DNA from: a virus
IMG/VR virus record: IMGVR_UViG_3300048837_000556
Span: 1 to 25,120 of that record
Length of the DNA: 25,120 nucleotides
Reading direction: 5' to 3' (one strand)
A model generated the notes under the pieces. That model did no database searches, was not told where the DNA came from, and worked only from the letters and a program-made list of their open reading frames with translations. Every line of letters starts with the position of its first letter. Position 1 is the first letter of the stretch. Below are positions 1 to 8,215 of this stretch, one piece after another. Both the position numbers and the translations under genes were made by a program.

Positions 1-57
1 GGTAATTCGGACGGCGTCTTATCGGCAGTAACAGATTTTTCTGACAGGGTTGACGGG

Positions 58-1383
58 TTGACACAAGCCTCGGAACGGTTGACGGTTTCCTACTGGCCGG
101 TTGATCGATTGCTGCCTTATGCCCAAAACGCAAGGCTACATCCTGAAGATCAGATCCTCGAGCTGGTCTATTCCATGCGCGAGTTCGGCTTCAATGTGCC
201 ATGCCTGGTCGATGCCTCGCATTCGATTGTCGCCGGCCATGGCCGGATCATCGCGGCGAAGCGCTTAGGCCTCGAGGAGGTGCCGGTCATCCAGCTCGGC
301 CATCTGACGGAGGCCCAGGTGCGGGCCTATCGCCTGGCCGACAATCGCATCGCACTCAATTCCGAGTGGGATGAGGATTTGCTGAAAGCCGAGCTGCAGG
401 CCATCCAGGACGAGTTCGATCTCGGCTTGATGGGCTTCGATGAGAAGGAGCTGGAGGAATATCTGGCGCCGGAATTCGAAGGCGGCGCCAAGGATGGCGA
501 GGACGAGGTGCCCGAGCCAGCGGCCTTCGCGGTCGCGCGCGCGGGCGATGTCTGGTATTGCGGCCCGCATCGGGTCGGCTGCGGATCCTCGACCGACAAG
601 GCGGCGGTCGCGGCCGTTCTCGGCGGCGAGCGGCCAAACCTCATGGTCACCGATCCGCCCTATGGCGTGAATTACGACGCGTCCTGGCGCGTCAAGGCCG
701 GTGTCGGCTCGAAGAATGCGGCAGTCGGCAAGGTCCTGAATGATGATCGCGCCGATTGGACCGAGGCCTGGGCCCTGTTTCCGGGCGCTGTTGCTTACGT
801 CTGGCATGGCGGGTTGCATGCCAAGACCGTTGCCGAGAGCCTCGAGGCGGAAAAGTTCCAGATCCGCTCGCAGATCATCTGGGTTAAGCCGCGTTTTGCA
901 CTGTCGCGCGGGCACTATCATTGGCAGCATGAGCCCTGCCTCTATGGCGTGCGCGATGGCGGTGATGAAGGCTGGGGCTTTGTCGAGGAGCATGAGGTCG
1001 CGGCCTATGCCGTGCGCGAGGCCCAGACCGGCGCCTGGCGCGGCGGCCGGAAGCAATCGACGGTCTGGCAGATCGAGCATGTCAAATGCGAGACCGGGCA
1101 CTCTACCCGGAAGCCGGTCGAATGCATGCGCCGGCCGATGCTGAATAATTCGAAGCTGGGCGATGCGGTCTATGATCCCTTCCTCGGCTCTGGCACGTCG
1201 CTCATCGCGGCCGAGACCGAGGGCCGGCGCTGCTTCGGCATGGAGCTGAACCCGGCTTACGTCGATATCATCGTGCGGCGTTGGCAGGATTTTACCGGCC
1301 GTGAGGCCACGCTGGGGGCCACCGGCCAGACCTATGGCGCGGTCGCGGCCGCTCGCATGGCGGAGACCGGGATTGCGGCATGA
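58..1383 (+). CDS. ParB-domain DNA methyltransferase (phage orphan methylase)
   Basis: This is a predicted S-adenosylmethionine-dependent DNA methyltransferase with an N-terminal ParB/sulfiredoxin-like domain. Residues about 8-105 form the ParB-type domain, with GHGR at 60-63. The catalytic motif DPPY is at 199-202 and the AdoMet-binding motif DPFLGSGT at 373-380. Motif IV therefore precedes motif I, as in beta-class N6-adenine or N4-cytosine enzymes. No restriction enzyme lies beside it, so it is probably an orphan phage methylase that protects phage DNA or marks sites near packaging genes; that role is inferred. The TTG at 58 is the first plausible start. The frame is open leftward to base 1, so the real start may lie outside the window; another in-frame TTG is at 79. 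The stop overlaps the next gene by ATGA. An internal repeated segment is described in the findings. Confidence 0.88.
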   Translation: MTQASERLTVSYWPVDRLLPYAQNARLHPEDQILELVYSMREFGFNVPCLVDASHSIVAGHGRIIAAKRLGLEEVPVIQLGHLTEAQVRAYRLADNRIALNSEWDEDLLKAELQAIQDEFDLGLMGFDEKELEEYLAPEFEGGAKDGEDEVPEPAAFAVARAGDVWYCGPHRVGCGSSTDKAAVAAVLGGERPNLMVTDPPYGVNYDASWRVKAGVGSKNAAVGKVLNDDRADWTEAWALFPGAVAYVWHGGLHAKTVAESLEAEKFQIRSQIIWVKPRFALSRGHYHWQHEPCLYGVRDGGDEGWGFVEEHEVAAYAVREAQTGAWRGGRKQSTVWQIEHVKCETGHSTRKPVECMRRPMLNNSKLGDAVYDPFLGSGTSLIAAETEGRRCFGMELNPAYVDIIVRRWQDFTGREATLGATGQTYGAVAAARMAETGIAA

Positions 1384-1961
1384 GCGATGGCGTCTGGTTG
1401 TCGGTCAGTCAGGCGGCCGATGAGCGTGGTGTGTCGAAGCAGGCGATTTCCAAGCGCCTGAAGAGCCTCGAGGGCCGCGTCTCGACGCGGAAGGACGGCC
1501 AGAAATTGATGATTAACATGGTCGAATATGACCGTGTGACGCAGGCGGAGACCGATCCGGCGCAGGCGCTGCGCAATCGGGCCCTGCCACCGCGCGATCC
1601 GCGCGACGGGCCGGCCGCGGTGTCGGGCCCGGCGCCGGCGGCCCGGCCGCAGGACATGGCGCAGAAGGTGTTTTCTGCGCAGCGCGCCAAGCGCGAGAGC
1701 TACGAGGCCGAAAGCGCCCGGCTCGATCTCGAGGAGCGGCTGGGCAAGCTGCTTCCGGTCAAGGATGTTGAGGAGGCGATGGTGCGGTGTGCGACCGCCA
1801 TCATCCGCCTCATCGATGCCATGCCGGCCGAGAGCGAGGATCCGGCGGTCAGGGCCATCCTGAAACGCAAGGCCGTTGAGCTTCGGCTCGCGGTCGCATC
1901 TGAAATGACATTGCTGGCGTCTGGTGCAAACCAGGCCGAGCCCGGTTCGGAACAAGGCTAG
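1380..1961 (+). CDS. Terminase small subunit (HTH DNA-packaging protein)
   Basis: This 193-aa protein sits directly before the large terminase and starts in an ATGA overlap with the methyltransferase. Residues about 5-40 resemble a helix-turn-helix, with VSQAADERGVSKQAISKRLK near the N-terminus. That fits recognition of a packaging site on phage DNA. A proline/alanine-rich linker at about 60-90 leads into a charged helical region, EAESARLDLEERLGKL, which could mediate oligomerisation or contact with the large subunit. In lambda-type phages the small subunit binds cos DNA and recruits the motor. The assignment rests on the HTH, size and position. No cos site could be identified by eye. Confidence 0.8.
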   Translation: MSDGVWLSVSQAADERGVSKQAISKRLKSLEGRVSTRKDGQKLMINMVEYDRVTQAETDPAQALRNRALPPRDPRDGPAAVSGPAPAARPQDMAQKVFSAQRAKRESYEAESARLDLEERLGKLLPVKDVEEAMVRCATAIIRLIDAMPAESEDPAVRAILKRKAVELRLAVASEMTLLASGANQAEPGSEQG

Positions 1962-1964
1962 AAG

Positions 1965-3926
1965 ATGAAGCATCGTTCTGCTCTTGCCATCATGGCGGCC
2001 ACACTGGCCGCCTTTTTTGCGCCTCCAGTCCAGATGGCGCCGGCCGCCTGGGCCGCAAAGCATCTCATCGTGGCCGATGGCCCGCGGGCCGGCATGCGCT
2101 GGGATCCGGAGCTTACGCCGCAGCTGGTGCCGGTGCTCAATGCGCTGCAGGACGGCAGTCCATGGAACACGGTCGCGCTGCGGAAATCCGCCCAGATCGG
2201 GGCCACCGGCATCGGCATCGCCTGGGTCGGCTCGATCATCGCGCTGGCGCCGTCGAAGGCCATGGTGATCTTCCCCACCATCTCATCGGTGCAGGATTAC
2301 AACCGCGAAAAGCTGGGGCCCACCATCGCGGCCACGCCGGAATTAAACCGGCGCGTGCGCGAGCAGACCAGCCGGCAGGCCAAGGGCTCAACCGCGCTTA
2401 ACAAGCTGTTCCCGGGCGGCTCGATCGTTCTGACGGGGGCCAATTCTTCCGTCGATCTCCGCTCCAAGACCGTCAAGAAGCAGCACCGCGACGAGATCGA
2501 TGACTGGCCACTCGATCTCGACGGCCAGGGCGATCCCGAGGCCATGGCGGATGCGCGCTTGATCGCCTTCCATGCCACCGGCGATTACATGGTGTTCAAA
2601 TCCTCGACGCCGACCATCAAGGGGCGCAGCCGGATTGACCAGGCCTTCGAGAAGGGCGACCAGCGCTACTGGAATGTCACCTGTCCTCAATGCGGCCTCG
2701 AGCAGAAGCTCGAATTTGGCGGCGAGGACACCGCGCATGGCCTGAAATTCAACCGCCAACCGCCCTACAATGCGCATTACGTCTGCCGCTCGGGTTGCGT
2801 CATCGAGCACCATCAGAAGGCGGCCCTGGTGCAGGCCGGCCGCTTTGTCGCTGAAAACGAGGCCGGGCTCTATCCATCCTTCCATCTCGATGCGCTCACC
2901 TCGCGGCTGACCACCTGGGACAAGATCGCCGAGGCCTTCCTCGAGGCAAAGGACAATCCGACCAAGCTGAAGGCCTTTGTCAATCTCTGGCTCGGCCAGT
3001 CCTGGGAGGAGCGTGGCGAGGCGCCCGAGTGGAAATTGCTTCTGCAGCGGCGCGAGGCTTATCCGAAGGGCGTCTTGCCGGTCGGCGCGCTGCTCATCAC
3101 GCTCACCGTCGACGTCCAGGGTAATGGCCTGTTCTATGAGGTCATCGGCTGGGGCGCGGACAAGCAGTCCTGGTCGATCGATGCCGGCTTCCTGCCGGGC
3201 GATACGGCCGATCCCGATGGCCTGGTCTGGCGCATGCTCAGCGAGCTGTACGAGCGGCGCTATCCCGATGCTTATGGCAACGCCTGGCAGGCCGATGCGA
3301 CGGGTGTCGACGCCGGCTTCAACACCGAGGCGGTGAAGGCCTGGGTGCGCGGCCGGCCGCGGGCCTTCGCGCTCAAAGGTCAGCCGGGCTGGTATCTTCC
3401 GCCGCTCGGCACGCCGGCAAAGGTCGACGTCACCTTTGGCGGCAAGAAGCGCAGCCGCGGCGCCTTGATCTGGCCGGTCGGCACCTGGCCGCTGAAGGCC
3501 GAGTTCTATGCGCTGCTCAGGAAGGATCCGCCTTATGATGGCGCCGAGGCCTATCCATCGGGCTTCGTTCATCTGGCCGAGCACAATGACGAGCGCTATT
3601 GCCGGCAGCTGGTCGCTGAAACCCTGAAAGACCGCGAGTCGCGCGGCCGGGTTGTCAAGGAGTGGGTTGCCATGGGCGACAACCATTTCCATGACTGCCG
3701 GATCTACGGCATGGCCTTGTTCGATCATCTGGGCGGAAACCGCTTCACGGCCGACAATTGGCGGGCGCTCGCGGTGCATCGGGGTGTGAAGCCCGAGCGC
3801 CAGATCGATCTGTTTTCGGTGGCGGCCACTTTGCCGGCGCCCAAGCCTGCAGCTTCATCGCAACCGGCCACCGGCGCCGCGGCAAAATCCGCCGGCCGCC
3901 GCGTGCGCTCATCGGGGATCTCGTAA
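1965..3926 (+). CDS. Terminase large subunit, lambda gpA type
   Basis: This is the DNA-packaging motor and cos-cutting nuclease. Its 653 aa are close to lambda gpA (641 aa). A Walker A-like segment RKSAQIGATG lies at residues 73-82. A Walker B-like acidic segment RDEIDDWP lies at about 175-182. Paired cysteines (C240/C243 and C274/C278) suggest a zinc-binding knuckle. The C-terminal nuclease region contains the TVDVQG strand around residue 383 and downstream acidic residues. The N-terminal 30 residues are unusually hydrophobic and alanine-rich, but the ATG at 1965 lies three bases after the small-subunit stop and is the natural start. The motor works with the portal at one vertex of the prohead. 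Family assignment is strong; individual catalytic residues are read by eye. Confidence 0.93.
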   Translation: MKHRSALAIMAATLAAFFAPPVQMAPAAWAAKHLIVADGPRAGMRWDPELTPQLVPVLNALQDGSPWNTVALRKSAQIGATGIGIAWVGSIIALAPSKAMVIFPTISSVQDYNREKLGPTIAATPELNRRVREQTSRQAKGSTALNKLFPGGSIVLTGANSSVDLRSKTVKKQHRDEIDDWPLDLDGQGDPEAMADARLIAFHATGDYMVFKSSTPTIKGRSRIDQAFEKGDQRYWNVTCPQCGLEQKLEFGGEDTAHGLKFNRQPPYNAHYVCRSGCVIEHHQKAALVQAGRFVAENEAGLYPSFHLDALTSRLTTWDKIAEAFLEAKDNPTKLKAFVNLWLGQSWEERGEAPEWKLLLQRREAYPKGVLPVGALLITLTVDVQGNGLFYEVIGWGADKQSWSIDAGFLPGDTADPDGLVWRMLSELYERRYPDAYGNAWQADATGVDAGFNTEAVKAWVRGRPRAFALKGQPGWYLPPLGTPAKVDVTFGGKKRSRGALIWPVGTWPLKAEFYALLRKDPPYDGAEAYPSGFVHLAEHNDERYCRQLVAETLKDRESRGRVVKEWVAMGDNHFHDCRIYGMALFDHLGGNRFTADNWRALAVHRGVKPERQIDLFSVAATLPAPKPAASSQPATGAAAKSAGRRVRSSGIS

Positions 3927-4151
3927 ATGGCAGGGATCACGCTGGCACAATGCGAGGCCCAGCTCGCATTATGGCTCGAGGCCGATGCGGCCGTCGCCAC
4001 CAACCAGAGCTATTCGATCAAGGACCGCTCGCTCACGCGCGCCGATGCGGCCGAGATCACGCGAAAAATCGATTACTGGAACGGCAAGGTGCAGCAGCTC
4101 ACGCGCGCGGCATCGGGCATCCGCCGCACGCGCTATGTGGTGAACGAATGA
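3927..4151 (+). CDS. gpW / DUF6148-like head-tail neck protein
   Basis: This small 74-aa protein begins at the base after the terminase stop and ends in an ATGA overlap with the portal gene. The sequence pattern MAGITLAQCEAQLALWLEAD, then NQSYSIKDRSLTRADAAEI, is typical of DUF6148/gpW-like proteins. Those are found between terminase and portal genes in many proteobacterial phages. Lambda gpW completes the packaged head and forms part of the connector to which the tail binds. The same role is inferred from family resemblance and position. Two predicted helices are separated by a short loop containing the SYSIKDR segment, compatible with the gpW fold. Confidence 0.82.
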   Translation: MAGITLAQCEAQLALWLEADAAVATNQSYSIKDRSLTRADAAEITRKIDYWNGKVQQLTRAASGIRRTRYVVNE

Positions 4152-5800
4152 AAATTGTCCTGGGCCGAAAGACGATCGACGTTCAGTGGGGCCTGGTCGA
4201 CCGGGCCGTTGCCTGGCTGTCGCCGGCCGCCGGCGTCGAGCGCCTGAAAGGGCGCCTGATGATGGGCGCGGCCACCGGCGGTTATACCGGCGGCAAGCGC
4301 GACCGGCGTGCCACGCGCAACTGGCGGCCGGGGCAGACGTCTGCCAATGAGGAGCTGTCGGCCGATCTGCCGGATCTCCGCGCGCGCTCGCGCGACCTGG
4401 CACGCAATGTGCCCATTGCCACCGGCGCCATCCATACGACCGTCACCGGCGTCGTGGGCGATGGCCTGCAGCTCTTGAGCCAGATCGACCGCGAGGTTCT
4501 GGGCCTGTCGGTCGAGCAGGCAGAGGCCTGGCAGCGTCAGGCGCAGCGCGAGTTCGCCATCTGGGCCAAGCGGTCGGATTTTACCTCCAGGCTCAATTTC
4601 GACGGCCAGCAGGAGCTGGCCTTCAGGTCGGTGCTCGAGTCGGGCGATGTCTTTGTCGCCAGGCGCCGGCGCAAGGATCCGGGCGATACCTATGGCCTGA
4701 AGCTGCAGCTGGTCGAGGCCGACCGCTGTTCCAATCCGGGCCGCCGGGCTGACACCATGTCCATGGTCGACGGGGTCGAGCTGGATTCCGATGGCGTGCC
4801 GGTCGCCTATCATTTCTGCTCGCGCCATCCGGATGACATGGGCCGCGGCGGCTCGCGCGAATGGCGGCGCTACGATGTCGGCATGAGTGCCACCGGTACG
4901 CCCATGATCCTGCATCTCTATCGCCAGATGCGGCCCGACCAGGTGCGCGGGGCGCCATTCCTGTCGCCGGTCATCGATGCCCTGAAGCAGCTCGGCGATT
5001 ATGCCGATGCCGAAATCCGCGCGGCCGTCATCTCGGCCATGTTCACGGTGTTCATCAAGCAGGAAACGCCAGAGGACGGCCAGAATTCGATCGTCGGCAC
5101 CAATGATGCGACGGCCAATGTCGATCCGAAAACCGAGATCCAGCTCGGCAATGGCGCGATCGTGGATCTGGGCCCTGGCGAGGAGCCGGTGTTCGCCGAT
5201 CCGACCAGGCCGAACCCGGCCTTCGATGCCTTCGTCAAGGCCACCTGCCGGCATATTGGCGTGGCGCTCGAGATCCCGATCGAGTTGCTGCTCAAGAGCT
5301 TCGGCACCAGCTATTCCGCCTCACGCGCGGCACTCGAGATGGCCTGGCAAATGTTCCGCAGCCGGCGGTCCTGGCTGGCGTGGAATTTCTGCCAGCCGGT
5401 CTATGAATGGGTAATTACCGAGGCGGTCGCGTCGGGCCGCCTGGCCGCACCGGGCTTCTTTTCCGATCCCATCGTGCGCGAGGCCTGGCTGGGGTCGGAC
5501 TGGATTGGCCCGGCGCGGATCCAGCTCGATCCGCAGAAGGAAGCCAGCGCCGATTTGATCGATATCGGCATGGGCACCAAGACGCGCCAGCAGGTGATCC
5601 TCGAGCGCACCGGCGGCGATTTCGTCACGAAGCATCTGCAGCTCGCCAAAGAGCAGAAGATGCGCGACGCCGATGGTCTGTCGACGCCGGCGTCCAAGAG
5701 CGAGGCGCTGCAGCCGAAGGAATCGCGCCAGAGCGGCAAGCCCGGCGCGGAAGATCCGGACGATGAGACCGATTCCGAAACCGAGGAAGAAACGCCATGA
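4148..5800 (+). CDS. Portal protein, lambda gpB type
   Basis: This 550-aa protein forms the dodecameric ring at the packaging vertex through which the terminase drives DNA. The ATG at 4148 overlaps the gpW-like stop. Longer readings of this frame run back to about 3758 but would overlap the neck gene completely, so they are rejected. Recognisable lambda-type portal features include the N-terminal segment with RATRNWRPG, the SRDLARNVP region near residue 95, and the C-terminal SYSASRAALEMAWQMFRSRR helix followed by CQPVYEWVI. The last 40 residues are highly acidic and low-complexity. Lambda portals are trimmed by the capsid protease, and the protease gene starts in an ATGA overlap with this gene's stop. 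Confidence 0.93.
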   Translation: MKIVLGRKTIDVQWGLVDRAVAWLSPAAGVERLKGRLMMGAATGGYTGGKRDRRATRNWRPGQTSANEELSADLPDLRARSRDLARNVPIATGAIHTTVTGVVGDGLQLLSQIDREVLGLSVEQAEAWQRQAQREFAIWAKRSDFTSRLNFDGQQELAFRSVLESGDVFVARRRRKDPGDTYGLKLQLVEADRCSNPGRRADTMSMVDGVELDSDGVPVAYHFCSRHPDDMGRGGSREWRRYDVGMSATGTPMILHLYRQMRPDQVRGAPFLSPVIDALKQLGDYADAEIRAAVISAMFTVFIKQETPEDGQNSIVGTNDATANVDPKTEIQLGNGAIVDLGPGEEPVFADPTRPNPAFDAFVKATCRHIGVALEIPIELLLKSFGTSYSASRAALEMAWQMFRSRRSWLAWNFCQPVYEWVITEAVASGRLAAPGFFSDPIVREAWLGSDWIGPARIQLDPQKEASADLIDIGMGTKTRQQVILERTGGDFVTKHLQLAKEQKMRDADGLSTPASKSEALQPKESRQSGKPGAEDPDDETDSETEEETP

Positions 5801-6708
5801 TCCATCCGCGCATCGCAGCCCGCATCCTCAATGCGCCCTTGATGGTGCATCCGGGCAAGGCGGCCGCCATCTTGTCGGGCCTCGGCGGCCGCGTCCTGGG
5901 CAACGAGATCGATGTCTCTGGCGTCGACCTGGTCGATCATGTCGCGTTTGCCGGCGGCCGGCCGCATGCCGGCACCATCGGCGATCGGCTGGGCCGGCGC
6001 TTCGAGCGCCGCGGCGAGAAGCCTTATGACATGCTGGGCTCGATCGCCTTGATCCCGATCGAGGGGTCACTGGTCCACAAGGGCGCCTGGGTTGAGAGCG
6101 ATTCGGGCGAGACGTCCTACCAGGGGATCCAGACGCAGGTCAGCCGCGCCATGCGGGATCGCTCTGTCTCGGCGGTCGCCTTCGAGGTCGACAGCTATGG
6201 CGGCGAGGTGTCGGGCGCCTTCGAGACGGCCGACATGATCGCGGAATTGTCGGCGGCAAAGCCCACAATCGCCATCCTGTCGGACCATGCCTATTCGGCC
6301 GGCTACCTGATGGCAGCGGCCACGCGCTTTATCACGGTTCCGGAGGCCGGCGGTGTCGGCTCGATCGGGGTCATCACCATGCACACCGATATGAGTGCGG
6401 CGCTGGCAAATGCCGGCATCAAGGTCACCATCCTGACGGCGGGGGCCCACAAGGCCGATGCCAATCCGGTTGAGCCCTTGCCCGAAGGTGTGGCCGATCG
6501 CATCCGGGCCGATCTCGAGGCCATGCGGGGGATCTTTGCCGGCCGCGTGGCGCAGTATCGCGCGGGGCGCATCTCTCTCGATCAGATTTTGGCTACCGAG
6601 GCGCGGGTCTATTCCGGCGCCGAGGGAGTGAAGGCGGGGCTGGCCGACGCCACAGTCCATCCTTCTCAAATGTTTGCGGCGTTTTTCCAAAAATACAACC
6701 GGGCTTAG
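5797..6708 (+). CDS. S49-family (SppA/ClpP-fold) capsid maturation protease
   Basis: This 303-aa protein matches the S49 serine peptidases that mature lambda-type proheads (gpC role). The nucleophile Ser167 sits in AYSAGY and the general base Lys219 in GAHKADANP. They are 52 residues apart, as expected for a Ser-Lys dyad. The segment VDSYGGEVSGAF at about 131-142 forms the oxyanion and substrate-strand region. The gene overlaps the portal gene by ATGA. It is shorter than many phage S49 proteins because the scaffold-like C-terminal part is encoded as a separate gene from 6736. The protease is expected to cut scaffold and possibly portal during head assembly, by family analogy. Confidence 0.92.
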   Translation: MIHPRIAARILNAPLMVHPGKAAAILSGLGGRVLGNEIDVSGVDLVDHVAFAGGRPHAGTIGDRLGRRFERRGEKPYDMLGSIALIPIEGSLVHKGAWVESDSGETSYQGIQTQVSRAMRDRSVSAVAFEVDSYGGEVSGAFETADMIAELSAAKPTIAILSDHAYSAGYLMAAATRFITVPEAGGVGSIGVITMHTDMSAALANAGIKVTILTAGAHKADANPVEPLPEGVADRIRADLEAMRGIFAGRVAQYRAGRISLDQILATEARVYSGAEGVKAGLADATVHPSQMFAAFFQKYNRA

Positions 6709-6735
6709 AGCTGCCCATCAGAGAAAGGTTTACCC

Positions 6736-7284
6736 ATGACGAACAGTGGGATGATGGCGGCTGTCGCAGCCGCTGCTGGTATCGGCCTTGCCGAAGCCGC
6801 AAATGTCACAGTGGATGCGGCGTTCATCGCGCAGCATTTTCCCGATATCGCCGCTGGCCTGAAGGCCGAGGGCGCCAAGGCCGAGCGCGAGCGCGTCCTG
6901 GGGATCGAGAAGGCGGGCATGCCGGGCCATGAGGCCATCATCGCGGCCCACAAGGCGGATGCCACCAAGACGCCGGCCGATGCGGCCTTCGCGGTCCTGG
7001 CGGCCGAGCAGGCGGCCCGCGGCAACCAGATGAAGGCCCTCGAAAAGGACGAGACCGCCATGCGCGGCCTTCGCGCCGAGCCGGCCAATGGCCTTGATCC
7101 CAAGCCCGCGGCCAATGCCGGCACGCCGAGCATCGAGGGCGAGCCCAAGTGGAAGGCCGATTATGCGGCCAGCGCCAAGCTGCAGGCCGAGTTTGCCACC
7201 GAGGCGGATTACCTGGCGCTGATGCGCGCCGAAGCCCGCGGCGGAATTAGGCGCGTTCAGGATCGCAAGAACAAGACCGGCTGA
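6736..7284 (+). CDS. Capsid scaffolding protein (Nu3-like), separate from protease
   Basis: This 182-aa alanine- and lysine-rich helical protein follows the protease after 27 bases, with a Shine-Dalgarno-like GAGAAAGG before the ATG. Its central segment, with FPDIAAGLKAEGAKAERERV and MPGHEAIIAAHKADA, resembles the C-terminal extension found fused to many phage S49 peptidases. In lambda the equivalent Nu3 scaffold is made from an internal start within the protease gene. Here it has its own start and stop. The high helix propensity and absence of cysteine suit a transient scaffold that the neighbouring protease destroys. The assignment comes from sequence pattern and position. Confidence 0.72.
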   Translation: MTNSGMMAAVAAAAGIGLAEAANVTVDAAFIAQHFPDIAAGLKAEGAKAERERVLGIEKAGMPGHEAIIAAHKADATKTPADAAFAVLAAEQAARGNQMKALEKDETAMRGLRAEPANGLDPKPAANAGTPSIEGEPKWKADYAASAKLQAEFATEADYLALMRAEARGGIRRVQDRKNKTG

Positions 7285-7340
7285 GCCGGCGACGCCTGTT
7301 TCCTTTCCCGTTCAAACCCATTTCGTAAGGACATCACATC

Positions 7341-8117
7341 ATGACCACTCTTGCTGCCAACAAGCCGCGCGCCTTCGAAGGTGGCACGCGAAACGCGTTC
7401 CCTGTCATCGCCGCGGATATCATCTACGAGGGTGCCGCGGTCGGCATCGTCGATGCGTCGGGCCATGCCCAGCCGCTTGCCAATCCCAACCGCTTTGCTG
7501 GCTTTGCGGAAGCAAAGGCGGATAATTCCGCCGGCGCGGCCGCAGCCATCAATGTGCAGGTCATCGAAAGCGGCAAGATCCAGCTGGCCGTGACCGGTGC
7601 CGTCATCACCGATGTCGGCCAGCCGGTCTATGCGACCGACGATGACACCTTCACCTTCAGCCCGGTCGGCGGCGTGTTCGTCGGATTCGTGCATCGCTTC
7701 GTCTCGGCCGGCGTCGTGGTAGTGGCCTTCGATGCGCTGAAGTTCCGCGATCCCTGGGGCCATTATACCGTGCGCGAGCTGCTCTCGGGCACCAAGACCT
7801 TTGATGCCGAGGATTCGGGCAAGCTGTTCTGCGTCGATGATGCGGCTGACGATGATGCACTGACGTTGCCGGCGGTTGCCACCGGCCTCGATGGCATCTG
7901 CATCATGGCGATCGGCGCCTTCGGCACCACCAAGGTGAAGATTGATCCGGCAATTGCCGACATGATCCTGGGGCCGGATATCACCGGCGCTGACAACAAG
8001 GATCTTATTCTCACCAAGGCGACGCAGCGCCGCGGCGATTTCGTGGTCCTCGGCGGCAATGATGCCGATGGCTATTCGGTGCAGCAGCTGCGCGGCATCT
8101 GGGCCCGCGAGGCCTAA
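7341..8117 (+). CDS. Capsid decoration/cement protein (two-domain)
   Basis: This 258-aa protein is encoded between scaffold and major capsid genes, the usual place of lambda gpD-like decoration proteins. Residues about 1-140 form a valine- and glycine-rich beta domain resembling DUF2190-type capsid cement proteins, with AFPVIAADIIYEGAAVGIV and the AVTGAVITDVGQPVYATDDD segment. Residues about 145-258 look like a second beta domain. It begins with LLSGTKTFDAEDSGKLF and ends with GYSVQQLRGIW, a pattern seen in phage surface and fibre proteins. The start is preceded by AAGGAC. The gene is followed by two hairpins before the capsid gene. Function as a cement protein is inferred from position and fold-like pattern. 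Confidence 0.7.
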   Translation: MTTLAANKPRAFEGGTRNAFPVIAADIIYEGAAVGIVDASGHAQPLANPNRFAGFAEAKADNSAGAAAAINVQVIESGKIQLAVTGAVITDVGQPVYATDDDTFTFSPVGGVFVGFVHRFVSAGVVVVAFDALKFRDPWGHYTVRELLSGTKTFDAEDSGKLFCVDDAADDDALTLPAVATGLDGICIMAIGAFGTTKVKIDPAIADMILGPDITGADNKDLILTKATQRRGDFVVLGGNDADGYSVQQLRGIWAREA

Positions 8118-8159
8118 GCCGGCACCGGCTTCAAACCCGCAGGCCGTGACGCCTGCGGG
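8116..8159 (+). terminator. Two tandem hairpins between decoration and major capsid genes
   Basis: An inverted repeat AAGCCGG/CCGGCTT occupies 8116-8131. It is followed by a perfect 9-bp stem, CCCGCAGGC at 8136-8144 and GCCTGCGGG at 8151-8159, with a 6-base loop. A pyrimidine-rich stretch follows, but there is no clean T run, so termination may be weak. The hairpins could also be processing sites or protect the capsid message at its 5' side. Confidence 0.55.
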
Positions 8160-8215
8160 CTGTTCCTTCTGTCTCTCTCAAACCTCACTCTGAAATCCCG
8201 AAAGGATCTCACATT

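Noticed and set aside
58-1383. Restriction-modification system
   Set aside because: Only a methyltransferase is present; the following gene is a terminase small subunit, not a nuclease.
2388-3779. Long minus-strand open frame inside the large terminase gene
   Set aside because: It lies opposite a clearly recognised gene, has no ribosome-binding site or known domain, and is an expected by-product of GC-rich codon bias.
3758-4147. Upstream extension of the portal gene
   Set aside because: It covers the terminase end and gpW-like gene in another frame; the portal family N-terminus begins at 4148.
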